Origin: Seminavis robusta
Taxonomy: Eukaryota; Bacillariophyta; Bacillariophyceae; Naviculales; Naviculaceae
Direction: 5' to 3'
Assembly (NCBI GenBank): GCA_903772945.1
Contig: CAICTM010000790.1
Location: 1 to 48,577, forward strand
Length of the DNA: 48,577 nt
In this document: in pieces, positions 21,608-33,416 of the stretch
How the letters are laid out: each line of letters opens with the position of its first letter
Position numbering within the stretch: the first letter of the stretch is position 1
The notes under the pieces: generated by a model
What the model was told of the DNA's origin: nothing
The model's database searches: none
The model's input: the letters and a program-made list of their open reading frames with translations, nothing else
Made by a program: the position numbers and the translations under genes

Positions 21608-24002
21608 ATGAGCGGTTCTTCCTCTCCCTCCAGCAACACCATGAGCTCTCCTCACACGACGATTGGTACAAGGAAACCCCGCGGCCATAAGGGACTCCTT
21701 TCAACCTCGACGATGCTTTTATTGATCTTTACCAATGGGGCTTCTTTCATGGCGGGTACTTTTTATGCGTCCAATGCTGCTATTGCTTCTCAGTTTCCAA
21801 ACCAACAAAAACTTGCCATTCAACCACTGGAATCATCATCCTGTCCACCCGTCAAGTGCCCTCCGATACCCCAACTCAGCTGTCCGCCATGTCCAGAACA
21901 ACCCCAACTCAGCTGTCCACCATGTCGAGAAGAACCTGCCGATGCAAACGAAGAAGAAGAAGAATCAGCACCTGCTGAGGAGAACGAAGAAGATGAAGAA
22001 GATGAGGACGAAACAGAGGAAACAGAAGAAGCAGAGGAAACACCTCTGGAACAGCGTCGTGCTGAATCATCATCCAACAATAAGCAGCAACAGCCGAAAT
22101 CCTTGGTGTTCCCCGAAATTGTCAATCGCTTTGCCGTGGGAGCGGCCTTTACCACCAAAGAAAATTTCACAGCAACGTTTGATTTGGGTATGCCTGTGGA
22201 ATACTCTCAAAAAGAGGGTGAAAAGGGAGTCATGATAATCTACAGTTCACCTCAGGCATTGCCACGAAAGTTTGGCAATACAAAAGCAGGCAACAGCAAT
22301 GACCCCATGCGCATACTTTCGGCCCAAGAAGCCACGGAAAATTGCGATTACATGAACGTTATCATGACTTACCACGAAGGCAAACGTCGACAGTGTTTGG
22401 CCATTGTACCACAATATGAATCCTTTCATATACAAAAATGGCTTCGAGTGCCTGAAAAGGGACCTTCTATGGGTTCCTTTCATCCACTGCGAATGGTCCC
22501 ACGAGGAAAGTCCATGAATGGAGAAAATGCCTTTCATCCACCGGCACACGAAAAACATACCAAAAAGGCATGGAAAATGCTCGAGGGATATCTTGATTCC
22601 GTGGATGATGTCATTGCCGAACTCAAACCGATTGTGCAAAAGATTGCAAGCAACAATGCCATTGTTGTGATGGTTTGCAACTTTGGACAGGTAAGCCTCT
22701 TCCTTTTGCAGTCTTGCAATGAAATACACACAATTTCCATTCTCCTCAACCACACATCCATTCTGTGCATGTAGTCCCAACTCTTGCTTAACTTTGCCTG
22801 TTCCGCACGGGCAAAAGGATTGGATGTTTCCAATGTGCTGGTGTTTGCCACGGATCAGGAAACCCAAGATTTGGCCGTAAGCATCGGTCTGACTTCCTTC
22901 TTTGATAAGAGAGTAAGTAGCTTTGCCATTTCGCAATGATTGTTTGCTTGTTTGCTTACTTGCTGATTTATGCTTTGACACCTCCAATTATGTTGTCACG
23001 TTTGTCTTGTCGTCTCAACAGAACTTTGGGTCCATGCCCAAAAAGGCTGCAAAGACGTATGGAGATGGAATCTTTACAAATATGATGCTCTCCAAGGTAA
23101 GTCCTCTGGTTCCTTCTTTCAATGGTGTCTTTCTTGCTGTACAGTTGCTGATCAAGGCCTCATATGCTTGGATCGCATGCAACCGTGTATCATATGTTCA
23201 GGTCATTTGTGTTCATTTGGCCAGCTTGGTGGGAGTGGACTTTCTTTTTCAAGATGTGGATGTAAGTGGGGACTGCCCAACGAAGCGCAAAACTCTGTGT
23301 GTATTGATGTTGGAGAGATGTTGACTTTCTCGCTCATTACTTCTCACTCCCGTCACATAGGTTATGTGGTATCGTAACCCACTTCAATTCTTTCAGAACA
23401 ACACTTCGCCCATCAGGCATTTCGATGCCTATTTTCAGGATGATGGATCGAGGTCTTTGAGATTCGCTCCTTTTTGTGCCAATTCTGGGTTTTACTTTAT
23501 TCGCAACAATCCTAGAACCAGATACTTTTTGACATCTTTTCTCATGCAGAGTGACCTTGTCTTGAGATCATTCTCTCATCAATCCGCCATGATTGCCATC
23601 CTATCGGAACATTCCTCCTTGTTAGGGCTTCGTGTGAAAGTGCTTCCTCCAGAAGAATTTCCAAGTGGATTCATTTATCATCGAAAGAAAGGAAGAGGTC
23701 ACTATGGCAACTACTTTACCGACCTCTTCAAAGGCAAACAGAAACCTTGGGTGCTCCATATGAGTTGGACAAAGAATAAAAACAACAAAGTTCTGTACTA
23801 CAAGCAGTTGGATCAGTGGTATTTACAGGACAAGTGCATGGACAAGAAGGTTAGCGAGATTGCTCTGCCCAGCGGTTCCGGCTTTGTGGATAACTGTTGC
23901 TCTGCAGAATCACTCTTCTCCTGTCACTATCGCGACAAGCCAAGCAGCAGACCATGCAAGGACAGCCCCGCTTTGGATAAGAATGGCCAATCATTCTGGT
24001 GA
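21608..24002 (+). CDS. Nucleotide-diphospho-sugar-transferase-like type II membrane protein (copy A)
   Basis: Five exons: 21608-22690, 22775-22912, 23022-23096, 23202-23261 and 23361-24002, all phase 0, 665 residues. Near residues 30-50 a single membrane anchor (LLSTSTMLLLIFTNGASFMA) suggests a Golgi/ER type II protein. A Cys-Pro-rich stem with SCPPCPEQP repeats follows, then an acidic Glu-rich stem. The catalytic-like domain has VVMVCNFGQ, VLVFATDQETQDLA and the metal-binding DxD motif FLFQDVDVMWYRNP, followed by FDAYFQDDG, which fits the nucleotide-diphospho-sugar transferase fold (Pfam PF03407 type). The C-terminus has conserved cysteines (DNCCSAESLFSCHY...PC). It is convergent with paralogue B at 26269-28840, with an MFS transporter between. 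Donor and acceptor sugars are unknown. Confidence 0.87.
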
Positions 24003-24295
24003 GACTTCGACTGACGGCCTGGCTAGGCTGGCTAGCTATCCAGCCAACAACCTGTACTGGCTCGCATAGGGAACAACACACTTGTAAAGGGGGGACAAGT
24101 TATCTGTTCAAGCTCCAATCACATGCACAGTAGTACCACACTGCAAGATTTTCTTACCAAGCTGAAACGCATACTCCTCATATAATCCTTAAACATACAG
24201 CGTACATACATAGAGAAATGGGCATTGTATGCAACTTTTACTGTGTTCAGTATTTACAGACCTCTTTTCTACGGCAGGACGAATCGGCACTATCA

Positions 24296-25786
24296 TCAAT
24301 TCTGTCGCTTTAGCAAAGCTTCCTCCTCCTGTAGCTGCTTCCTTTCGGAGTGATTCAAAACCAAGGATTCGTAGAAGAGGAAAACTGCCGACAAGACAAC
24401 AACATACAACCCTACCACGGCAAACAAGGGAGCATTGATTGGGTGAATATACGACAAGGCACCGCCCAAAAGGGGGCCAGCCATTCCAGCTGCACTTTCT
24501 ACAGCGGCGAGAACACCAAACAGAGAGCCAATTTCATCTGGAGTGGCAATCTTGCTGGTATCTGCTGTAAACATGGTATTGATAAGTCCCAGTGCCGTCA
24601 CAATGGCACCAAACAGACAGTAGACCACAGGAAGGCTGGTGGTTTGGAACGCCATGTAGCGACCACAACCAAGGCAAATGCAACATGACATCAGCAGACG
24701 GACTCGCCCTTGAGGAGTGCTACCTCCAAAGAAGTTCAATATCGCCTTGGCAAGAAACCCTTGCGACAAGGCATAAGTCAAGCCAATAAAGGATATGAAT
24801 CTTCCGTAGTCTTTGGGACCAAAGTCGAAGCGTTCTTTCAACGATGCCGTCCAGATTGTCTGAAAAATATGAAATGCCAATGCCATGCAAACTCTTGCCG
24901 ACATGAGAAACATTGCTGCCGGTGTACGAGCCGAACGAATGTCAAAGGAGCTAAAGAAGCCCTGCTTGTTGTTGATGCTTTCAACCTTCTTTGATATTGC
25001 TGAGGTCGATGGTAGACACAAAATGAGGATTGTCGAGATTGTCACGCAGACTAGGCCAAATATTGTTGCTTGCTCATAGGTAGAAAACAATGACACGCCT
25101 GCCAATGGCCCTGCCATGAGAGCAAGGCCCACAGCCATGCCCAACAAACCTGCACTGGCCGCTCTTTCTGTGGATGAGGACTTTTCTGGTACAGCATCAT
25201 GGTAGGAGCTAAAAAGAGCCTTTAAAATGTTCGCATTGTGCTGCAATAGAGCACCAGGTATCATGCTGGCCCAAAGCATTTGAATGTTTGTAGCGAAAAA
25301 TCCCATCAACAGACCTGCCGTAGCAGCTACCACGCCCATGAAGAGACAAATCTTTCGTGCCCCTCCCAGACTTTGCAACTTGGTAGAATCAGAGAGCTTG
25401 CCCACCATGGTGGCACCTGTCAAGGTGAGCATCGACCGAACAGAAGTTTGGCTTCCCACGCACATGGAGTCACAACCAAGCGTGTCCCGTTGACTCTGCG
25501 TATGCGGCATTGTAACGGTAATTGCAACAAAGAGAAGTGCCAAGGATGCTGTGCCAAGCCAGATCCCTTTCTTGAGATTGCGCTCATCTTGATTCTTCTT
25601 CGAATGAGACGACGACGAAGAAGAAGAACTCTTGTTCGGGCTCTCTTCTGTGAGGGTCGAAGACGGCTTGTCCACCTTGTTGGCTCGAAGCGAAAGCGTT
25701 TCGGGTGCACACATATTGCTGCCTGTTATTGGTGTTGATGCGATGAAAGTGGGAAGGATCGGAATTGCATTCTTCTGCTGTGTCAT
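24296..25786 (-). CDS. Major facilitator superfamily transporter
   Basis: Single exon, 496 residues, ATG at 25786. The N-terminal ~75 residues are cytosolic and Ser-rich. About eleven to twelve hydrophobic segments follow, beginning with IWLGTASLALLFVAITVTM. The loop between helices 2 and 3 carries the MFS-like TLTGATMVGKLSDSTKLQ..GGARK, equivalent to G-x-x-x-D/G-R/K-x-G-R-R. The central loop lies near residues 270-290 (KKVESINNKQG). The second half includes PDEIGSLFGVLAAVESAAGMAGPLLGGALS, a motif shared with tetracycline-exporter-like and solute MFS proteins. Substrate is unknown. It lies between two convergent sugar-transferase-like genes; its 3' end is about 290 bp from the 3' end of copy A. 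A link to nucleotide-sugar or sugar transport is only a guess from position. Confidence 0.88.
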   Translation of the reverse strand: MTQQKNAIPILPTFIASTPITGSNMCAPETLSLRANKVDKPSSTLTEESPNKSSSSSSSSHSKKNQDERNLKKGIWLGTASLALLFVAITVTMPHTQSQRDTLGCDSMCVGSQTSVRSMLTLTGATMVGKLSDSTKLQSLGGARKICLFMGVVAATAGLLMGFFATNIQMLWASMIPGALLQHNANILKALFSSYHDAVPEKSSSTERAASAGLLGMAVGLALMAGPLAGVSLFSTYEQATIFGLVCVTISTILILCLPSTSAISKKVESINNKQGFFSSFDIRSARTPAAMFLMSARVCMALAFHIFQTIWTASLKERFDFGPKDYGRFISFIGLTYALSQGFLAKAILNFFGGSTPQGRVRLLMSCCICLGCGRYMAFQTTSLPVVYCLFGAIVTALGLINTMFTADTSKIATPDEIGSLFGVLAAVESAAGMAGPLLGGALSYIHPINAPLFAVVGLYVVVLSAVFLFYESLVLNHSERKQLQEEEALLKRQN

Positions 25787-26268
25787 TGTCTTTCTTTATT
25801 GATACGTTTGCGTCATTGCCACTGGACAAATTCTGACGCCATTTCTTGCCGCGTGGTAACAACGTGGTGTGTGAGTCATGCAAAAACTATCTTTTTTCCT
25901 TGGTCCGGAGGTTTGTGTTCTCTCTTTTTTTGCATCTCTCCGCGTCATTTACACGGAGTAAAGCCACCCAAGCCATAGTTTTATTCCAAGTGGGAGGTAC
26001 AGATTGATACTTAGGTCTAGCTAGTGTCGGTAGTTAGTATGCTACGGGTAGCTATCAAGGTTTGCTGTGCCGGAACAAGACCTATTACTGACAGAACGGA
26101 CGCGGGCATGAATGCCCCAAGATGAGGCAGCTTGTTCCAAAGCACAACTTGTTAACTTGGAACGCCAAAGTGGCTGGTTTACTCCTGAAATGCAGGTCCC
26201 TGTGTTGCTGTGATCCTCGCAGCTCTTTGGAGGAGATTGGCATAGATAGTGCCTTGCATGTTAACCAT

Positions 26269-28840
26269 CTACTTGTGGGCCCACCAGTCCTTTCCATTTT
26301 TATCAATTGGAGGGCTGTCACTGCAGGGGTATTTGCTGGGTTTGTCTTGGTAGTGGCAAGAGAATAGCGCTTCCGCAGAGCAGCAAGCATCGACAGCAGT
26401 CCCTCCTGCAAGCGCAATGTCATCCAGTTTCTTGCTTACACACTCTTCTTTCACATACCATTCTCCCATTTGCTTAAAGAAGAGCAGCTTGTTGTCTTTG
26501 TTCAGGGTCCAGCCTTTTGCACCAATACACAAAATGTGAACGTTAGAGGAGTCTCAACCGCGCATGCAGAATCCAGTTTGCCTATTCCAATCACTCACTC
26601 ATGTGGAAAATATAGGGGTCCTTTTGGCCTGCAAACAACTGTCGCATGTAGTCTTTCTTTCGGCCTGAATGAAATTGAAAGCCACCAGGAAAACCTTCAT
26701 CTTCTCTTAGCAATACTTTTGCCTTGAAGCCATGTAATGACATTTGTTCCGACATGACTGCAATCATGGCTTGTTGATGAGAAAAGCTTTTGGCGATCAG
26801 GTCTCCAGCTAGCACTAGCTGCGTCAAAAAATTTACTGTCCTTTGATTATTGCGGAGATAGTAGAAACTTTTTTCATGTGGTAGGGCTGAGTGTGAGGAT
26901 GGCACCACTATGGGGGAACTTCAGATTCGATTCTAGTTTGGTGACCTACCCAGAGTTGGCACTATAGGGTGCATACCGTAATGATCTGGCCCCATCGTCT
27001 TGGAAGTAGGCATCATTGTTGTAGATTGTGGAGTTCCTATTATGGAAGTACCTATGAATTAAGACAGTATGAAGAAACAAGCAAAAAGTCAGCATCTCAA
27101 AGCAGGACAAAGCAAGCAAGCTCTCACACCTTGCATTGCCACCATTTTCACTTACGGTAATGGATCCTTGAACCAAATCTGCAAAAAGGGCAGGTTGGAA
27201 AGCATAGAATCAGGCGCAAACATTAGCAAACAAAAACCAAAACAACCCTGTTTTTGAAACATCAAGTGTATACTGACCACGTCTACATCTTGGAACAGGA
27301 CATCCACACCAGTCAAGATAGTCAAATGGACGCACAACACCTGTAGTCAGGGCAACAAAATGTTAGTTGCTTGGTCCTCTTGTTGTGTGGGCCGTACCTC
27401 CGACTGTAATGCCATTCTCACCTTTGCCATCATGAGCTTGACAAACTTCATGTCACCATACTGTTTTGCAGCTTCAGTAGGCATGTGCCCAAAGTTCTTG
27501 AAAAGAGAAGAGAAATTACATCAATTCTTTTTTCAGAATGAATCCTTTTCCCAGAATGAATCATTTCCTCTATCGACTTACGTTCTCATCATAGTAGGCA
27601 GTCATACCCATGCTTTCTGCAAGCTCCTTTGTCTCTTCATCAGTTGCAAAAACCAGCACATGCTGGGTGTCAAGCCCCCTTGTTCGTGCAGCACAAACAA
27701 AATTCATCAGAAGTTCTGACTGGCCGTGATTACACACAAGGACAACTGTAGATTGGAGCAAAGGAGAGAGCATACAAAAAATAGATACCATCAGCGTATT
27801 GTTGGAAATCCACAGACCCCATTTTGACGACCAACAGCATTCTCACCAATGGTATTCTTGTATTTGATTCGTTTGACAATCTCCTTGAGTTCTGCCACAA
27901 TCCCTTCATAGGTCTCCAAATAAACTTTCAGCTCTTTCCATGTCTTTTTTGTGTGGCGTTCAAACTTTGGAACTCCAAATTCATCCTTTCCATCCCATTG
28001 CATTGTGCGTGGCACCAAACGAAGCGGATGCTCTCTGTCTCCTCTACCTCTCTCTGGCAGCCTCATCCAAGTCTGCAAATGATGGGATTCATAGTTGGGA
28101 ACCAATGCTAGACACATGTTCTTGCTCCCACCACGGTTGCGAAAGGCCACGTGCATGATATCACAGTTCTCAGTGAGTTCGTCTGCAGTGACCAGCTCTA
28201 CGGATTTGGAGTCTGTCAGTTTTGTAGGCATGGCATCTCCCCGGCTGTAGACCATCAGGACATCACGATCACGATCTGAATCTGCAGCGTCAATAGGAAC
28301 TCCAAGGTCAAACGTTTTGGCAAAGTCTTCTTTGGTAGCGGTTGCCATACCAGCAGCTATTCTATTCACTGACGATGGCAATCCCGGATTTGTAGATTCT
28401 GAGGATTGTCAGGACACAACAACACAAGCACGTTGAGAAAGGAGCCCTTTGAGATTACTGGCTGATTGGCTGGTCACATTCCTACCTTTCTGGATAATTT
28501 TTGTCGCTTGTACACATTTTGGGCACTCCCGTTGCTTGGGACATGGAGGACAGGATTCACATTTTATGGCCGGTTCTGCCACTTTCATATTTCTTGCTAC
28601 TGAAGCGTTCATAAATGTCTTCATGGACGGGCATTCTGGACAGTGCGGCTGGAGCATGGAGCGTTGCACAGTACTGGTATGGTTGGATGCAAACATCGAC
28701 CCCACCAAAAATGCGACCGAGTGGGAAATGACCAAAATTAGAATGCTCGATGTCGAGAGCAGCGATGGCCGAGGGGACGACGGTCGAGGCGTCCCGTTGC
28801 CATTGCCACTTGAAGGGCTCTTCGTGCCTCGTGCATTCAT
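26269..28840 (-). CDS. Nucleotide-diphospho-sugar-transferase-like type II membrane protein (copy B)
   Basis: Nine exons read on the minus strand: 28840-28486, 28398-27847, 27745-27582, 27496-27422, 27340-27281, 27178-27156 (23 nt), 27051-26950, 26867-26599 and 26513-26269, giving 614 residues. Paralogue of copy A: same anchor layout (SLLSTSSILILVISHSVAFLVG), Cys-Pro stem (CESCPPCPKQRECPKC), VVLVCNHGQSELLMNF, VLVFATDEETKELA, DxD in VLFQDVDIWFKDP, YFQDDGARSLRYAPYSANSG and ACCSAEALFSCHYQDKP. Exons 4 and 5 have exactly the lengths of copy A (75 and 60 nt). The intron after GQ in copy A is absent; copy B instead has an intron 7 codons upstream, plus extra introns in the stem, after KDPLP, after ANSG and after HMS. 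The acceptor of exon 8 (AAAAAAG) is weak but restores the conserved frame. Confidence 0.85.
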
Positions 28841-31188
28841 GGTGCAAATGACCAGGTGTAGCAATAGCGATGGAAACTGAAGAAGACCGAAAGGCTGAAG
28901 GGGTTTGGTGGGAGAGCAGAACCTTGGGGGAGGGTGTGACAGTGTGACGCAAAACTTTGTGACCGTTGGCAGGAAAATTTCTCTTCGAGAATCGGGAGTA
29001 AAGCCAGCTCTCGCTGGCTTGTTACCTCAGCATCTCGTCCTCCTCTCCGTCCCCTCCACATTTTTCATCCAAGCTGGCCAAAAAAACTACAAACCCTACA
29101 CTTGCGCTATTCCTCTCTTCCACCCTCTTTTCTTTCTGCTACCGTAGGGTATCGCTGAGCACCGGCTAGCTAGGTAGCCCACTTGTAGCTAGCAAGTGCA
29201 ATATCAGACAGAACTGCTGCTTGGCTGGCCTAGAATTTTTAGGCAGCCAGCACACACGAGTAGACTTGGACTGATATTCCACGATGCTCTAGCTAGCTCG
29301 GCCTGGCCAGCATAGTCTCTGCCCGCAGAACTTTGCTGTCAAGCAGCTTCCGCCGCAGCCTCAATTCTTGCGTACGACTGTACCGTGGCTTACATATAGC
29401 CCATGTGCAATAACAATAGAAAACACCTGTAAACTACTACATTGTATTGGGGCCATAAAGCACCACCTGGCCAGCAAGAAAAATGAGAGCTTGAGAACGG
29501 AGTGGTGAAGCAAAGCTTCAAAAGGCAGCTGTCAAGGAAATTACCACTGTAGAACAACGCCCGATAACTGGTAGCTGAGCAAGAAAAATAGGAAAGGTAG
29601 TCTAGGTCTAGCTAGACCGAAAACCGAAACTTGAGGCTTGTTGGGGGCTGGCTGTTGGGAAGCCTGAGCGACCCTTGCTTGTCAGCTAGCACTTTTTTTA
29701 GAGCTAGCTAGCTACAGACCGATGGTGGGAAACTGCCTCTGGATTCGATTCGATTCGATTCGATTGATTCTTCGATGCTCAAGCTGATGGCTGCAAAGTT
29801 AGCATAGAATGTCGACGCCTGTAACCTTTTGCATTCTTCCGAATGCTGACTCAGTTGATGACGAAGAAAATTTTTAAATCAAGTCGCTTGCGTTGATCAC
29901 CTCTTTGTGTGATGTGGGAGCTTTGACTTTGATAAGCTCTTTGATGCATGTTGATAATATGTTGATTGTTGATGTCACGGCTGTCAATGGCCAAGGCCAA
30001 TGGCCAGAGTGCGCTATTTCAGCAAAAAAGCCCTCGACCCAGGCAGCTCTTACAGGTTGATTTGTTATTACTGTACTGGTAGCACCTGAATATTGCATGG
30101 CTGAGCTCTCGATGCCACCGGTACTTCCGTACCGCACACCAGCACATGCAGCCGGCGATGTGCCTTGACATCGTGAGCTTACGTATCAACATGCATGTTC
30201 CGCGGAGATGCCAGCACAAGCTTCGCAGAACGAAGCGCAGCATTCATTCACTCACAAAATAGCCATTGCGCAAGCTTTACACTTATCATACAGGGCTTAC
30301 AGACCATCCAAACAGGCAATTGATGGCTTTAATCGCTGTAGAAACTCAGGGACAAGACCTTCAACTCGAGCAATAAGCGACCCAAGGATGCAAAGGAAGA
30401 CCGAGTGGGATTGAAATGTCTGGAGCTTCTCGGCTGGAGTGACGAACCACATGATCAGCAGTTGAGGCAAAAAAGAATTCGGTCATTCTTGTGCCAGCAT
30501 AAAGAAGACCGTTAACACCATCACCTCAACAACGGGCAGCGCAACATGTGTAAAATATTCCCAGAATCCCTGTATGTTTCCTATTTTGAGCAATTTGGCT
30601 TTGGAATTACATCTATCTTGCTATAGTTACTGACAATTGTGCTCAAAACATTGTGAAACGTCTTTTTACAAAACTATAAATATTAGGAGCTGGGGATCTT
30701 TGGAGATTCGTAATCACCTTCCGTCAGAATCGAAGTCTTCGCTTCAAAGTGCAAAGGCGAGCGCGTGATGCTTTCTGGCTGATTGAAACCTTCGTTGATT
30801 GTTCGGATGGTGCATTGAAACCTTTTCACAGCACAACCCCAAGTCCGAAAAGCATACCTCATCCAAGAGAAGGGTGAGTTCTGAGTTCTGCTGAAGCTTC
30901 TGCTCGCCTCCTCCACACCAGCAACAACAGCAACTGAGACGGAGATTTGGCATAGAGTTTAGTGTGTAACCACCGCATTGACAGTCAGCCAGTGGAAGTC
31001 ATCGACCGTCATTTACTCTCATCGACGCTCTTGGACACCGACAATAACACTCGCACCGTATCGTGGACACCCCCTACCGTACTGCCTTGACGCCGCATTG
31101 CCTGGATACCATCGATCAGAAGCATACTAGTATCATTGGTGTGGCCATAACAAGTGGTGTATCTGTGTGAGAAAGGAGCAACAGCATC
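28841..31188. other. Long intergenic region, no supported gene
   Basis: No domain-like frames on either strand. Contents seen: CTAGCTAGC-type runs near 29166, 29291, 29611 and 29701; a pentanucleotide (ATTCG)n microsatellite at about 29743-29765; GGTACTTCCGTACCG-like palindromes near 30118-30134. The last ~170 bp is the presumed 5' UTR of the next gene. Confidence 0.5.
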
Positions 31189-32789
31189 ATGGACCGGAAG
31201 CGAGTGAGACGTGGAGAGTCGTTTGGACGCCTCGGCGTGGACCGTACCATCAGCAACAGCCTAAAAAGCCCCAGTCGACAAAAGCAGCGATGTGTCGACT
31301 CGGATTCATCCGCATCATCGGAAACCAACATCCATGAACATGATGGCGCTGCTCTCAATGTTCGCTTTGCGGAAGCGACACCTATGATCTACCTTTGCAG
31401 TCACTATGACAAAGACATGACCAAGGATGAGGTGGAGCAACGCAAGAAAGAGTTGTGGTATTCGGTATGTGATGCTGTTGTTGGAGTATGTACTTGACTT
31501 GGATCTCGCTCTGTATCGTCTTGGAAAAGCTTTCTACAGGCTTTTTTGGCCGAGGTTATTGCAGATGGCACAATGACGTCTGCTGATTCTCACGCCAATC
31601 TCCACTCTCTTTTCTTGTGTCACAGAGAGCCGACTTTGAAAACTTTCTGAAAGAGCGCATTGCCACCATCCGCCTTCTCAAACTTGTGCAAGGAGACGCC
31701 AGTGCCCTGCGAACGCATTGCCCTGACCTTTGCCTGCGGGGATTGGAACCGTACCAAAGCACCACCTTGAATCAAGAAATGCAATGCCAGAGACAGTGGC
31801 ATTTGCGAGTCGTCTTGTCAGAGCAAAGTCTCCAAAAATCTTCCAAGGCAGACCCAGAGCGACTGCGACAAGCAGCCGAAGAACGGAGCGAGTGGGCACG
31901 GATGCGGGCTCAGCAGTTGGGGTCCTTGGACGAGCAAGAGGCCACTGGCAGAGCTCCAGCCTTTTTGAGTGAAAACCTCACAGCCGCCATACGACGACGC
32001 TCTCTGGCAAGTGCGCAATTGGGAATGGAACGCCTCGTGCTCAATCAACAACCTCAGTTCCCACAGCAGCAACCGCGACGAGCGAGCTTGCCTCATATCG
32101 CCACCACCACCACAACGGCCACTCCTATCGGCTTGGCATCACGTCGTGTGCCCGTGGACTTGGCTATTCTAAAGGAATGGAATGCCAAGTTTCTGGCGGA
32201 TATTAAATCACAACTTCCCAATGGCAGTGCTTCGGCCAACAACACAACCAGCCCCACCGCCACCGTTGGCAACATCCAGACGTTGTCAGACAAGACAGCC
32301 GAGTCACGTCGAGCACTGCAAAGTGGGCTGTTTCGGCGAACAAGTCTGCCCCTCCCTAGCAATTCGGCATTGTTCGGGAGCAATAGCGTGAGCAGAAGCA
32401 CCAGTTTGAATACTGCGGTTGTCGGCAACCCATTGGGGTACGGGGAACAACTGATCAACGGAATGAATGCCAGCATCACCAACAAGAAAGAAGAATTACG
32501 TGTGACAGCAACTAATCCAAGCTTTCGATTTCCAGTGCGCCGAGATAGCCTGGTGGGGTTGCGACGTGAGTCTTTCTTGGCAAGTCGAACGAATGGTATG
32601 TCGGAAACCTATACGATGGCGAACAACGACATTTCCAGTTCCTTGTCCAACCGTGAAAGCGCTGCCGCTACAAGTGCCAAAACAGCACCCAAGGCAGACC
32701 CACCGGCACCCGGGTTGAACGCGCTGGCTGAGGCTTGCTTTCGCTTCCCCGTGCGCCGTGACAGCCTCAGCAATGTGCACTGGGATTGA
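31189..32789 (+). CDS. Unknown protein with multiple RRxS (basophilic kinase) motifs
   Basis: Two exons: 31189-31464 and 31626-32789 (161-bp phase-0 intron, donor GTATGT, acceptor CAG), 479 residues. The N-terminal half (about 60-240) is a globular, helix-rich region: VRFAEATPMIYLCSHYDKD, KKELWYSRADFENFLKERI, CPDLCLRGLEPYQS, QRQWHLRVVLSEQ. I believe a similar uncharacterised region recurs in diatom proteins, but I cannot name a domain. The C-terminal half is low-complexity and holds six Arg-Arg-x-Ser sites: RRRSLA, RRASLP, RRTSLP, RRDSLV, RRESFL and RRDSLS. The string FRFPVRRDSL occurs twice. Such sites suit PKA-like or other basophilic kinases. No signal peptide or membrane segment. It may be a regulatory phosphoprotein (inference). 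Confidence 0.75.
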
Positions 32790-33416
32790 AGGCCGGCAAC
32801 GGAACTTACCACGATGGCTGCTTGACTGAAGGAGATATTATGAGATGTGCTTCTCTCTCAAGTCGGTAGGAACTGAATGTTTGCTACCTCGGGCAGGGCT
32901 GCATTTTATGGGTTTCAAAACCTTGCCTTTGTACAGGGCTGAAAAGTCTTCATGCGTATGATAGATCACGATCACAACTTTTGAATGTTGTAACTAATAG
33001 TGCAACTGATAATTGTAGTAAAACAAGAAGTGGAACAAGCAAATTCCTATTTACCATTCAACTCTCTATCTGCTAGCATAGTGCACCAGCTGTTCGTTAA
33101 ATAGAGGCTTCCGAGCTGCCTCAATTCTAGACTGGGAGCACGAGAGAGCCACTTTCAAAACTTGGTGATAGCTCTGTTCAGTGTCTTTTTCCATGACCGC
33201 TCCTACCGTACGGTACCGTACTGTCCAACTCGTTCATAGCATACCGATACGTGTACTAGTAGCAAAGAGGAAGCAGACACAGGAAAGGAACGGAGATCAT
33301 GATTGCATTCCCTCCTTACTGTTGTGCGATGGGACAACTCGACTCAAATTGACCGACTACCTCGGGATTGCTTTCCCTGTTTCTTTGCTACGCTTCAGAG
33401 TGCTGTTCTCATGGCG
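32790..33416. other. Intergenic, no supported gene
   Basis: Shared 3' region between two convergent genes. CCGTACGGTACCGTAC palindromic runs lie at about 33206-33222. No coding frame with domain-like composition. Confidence 0.5.
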
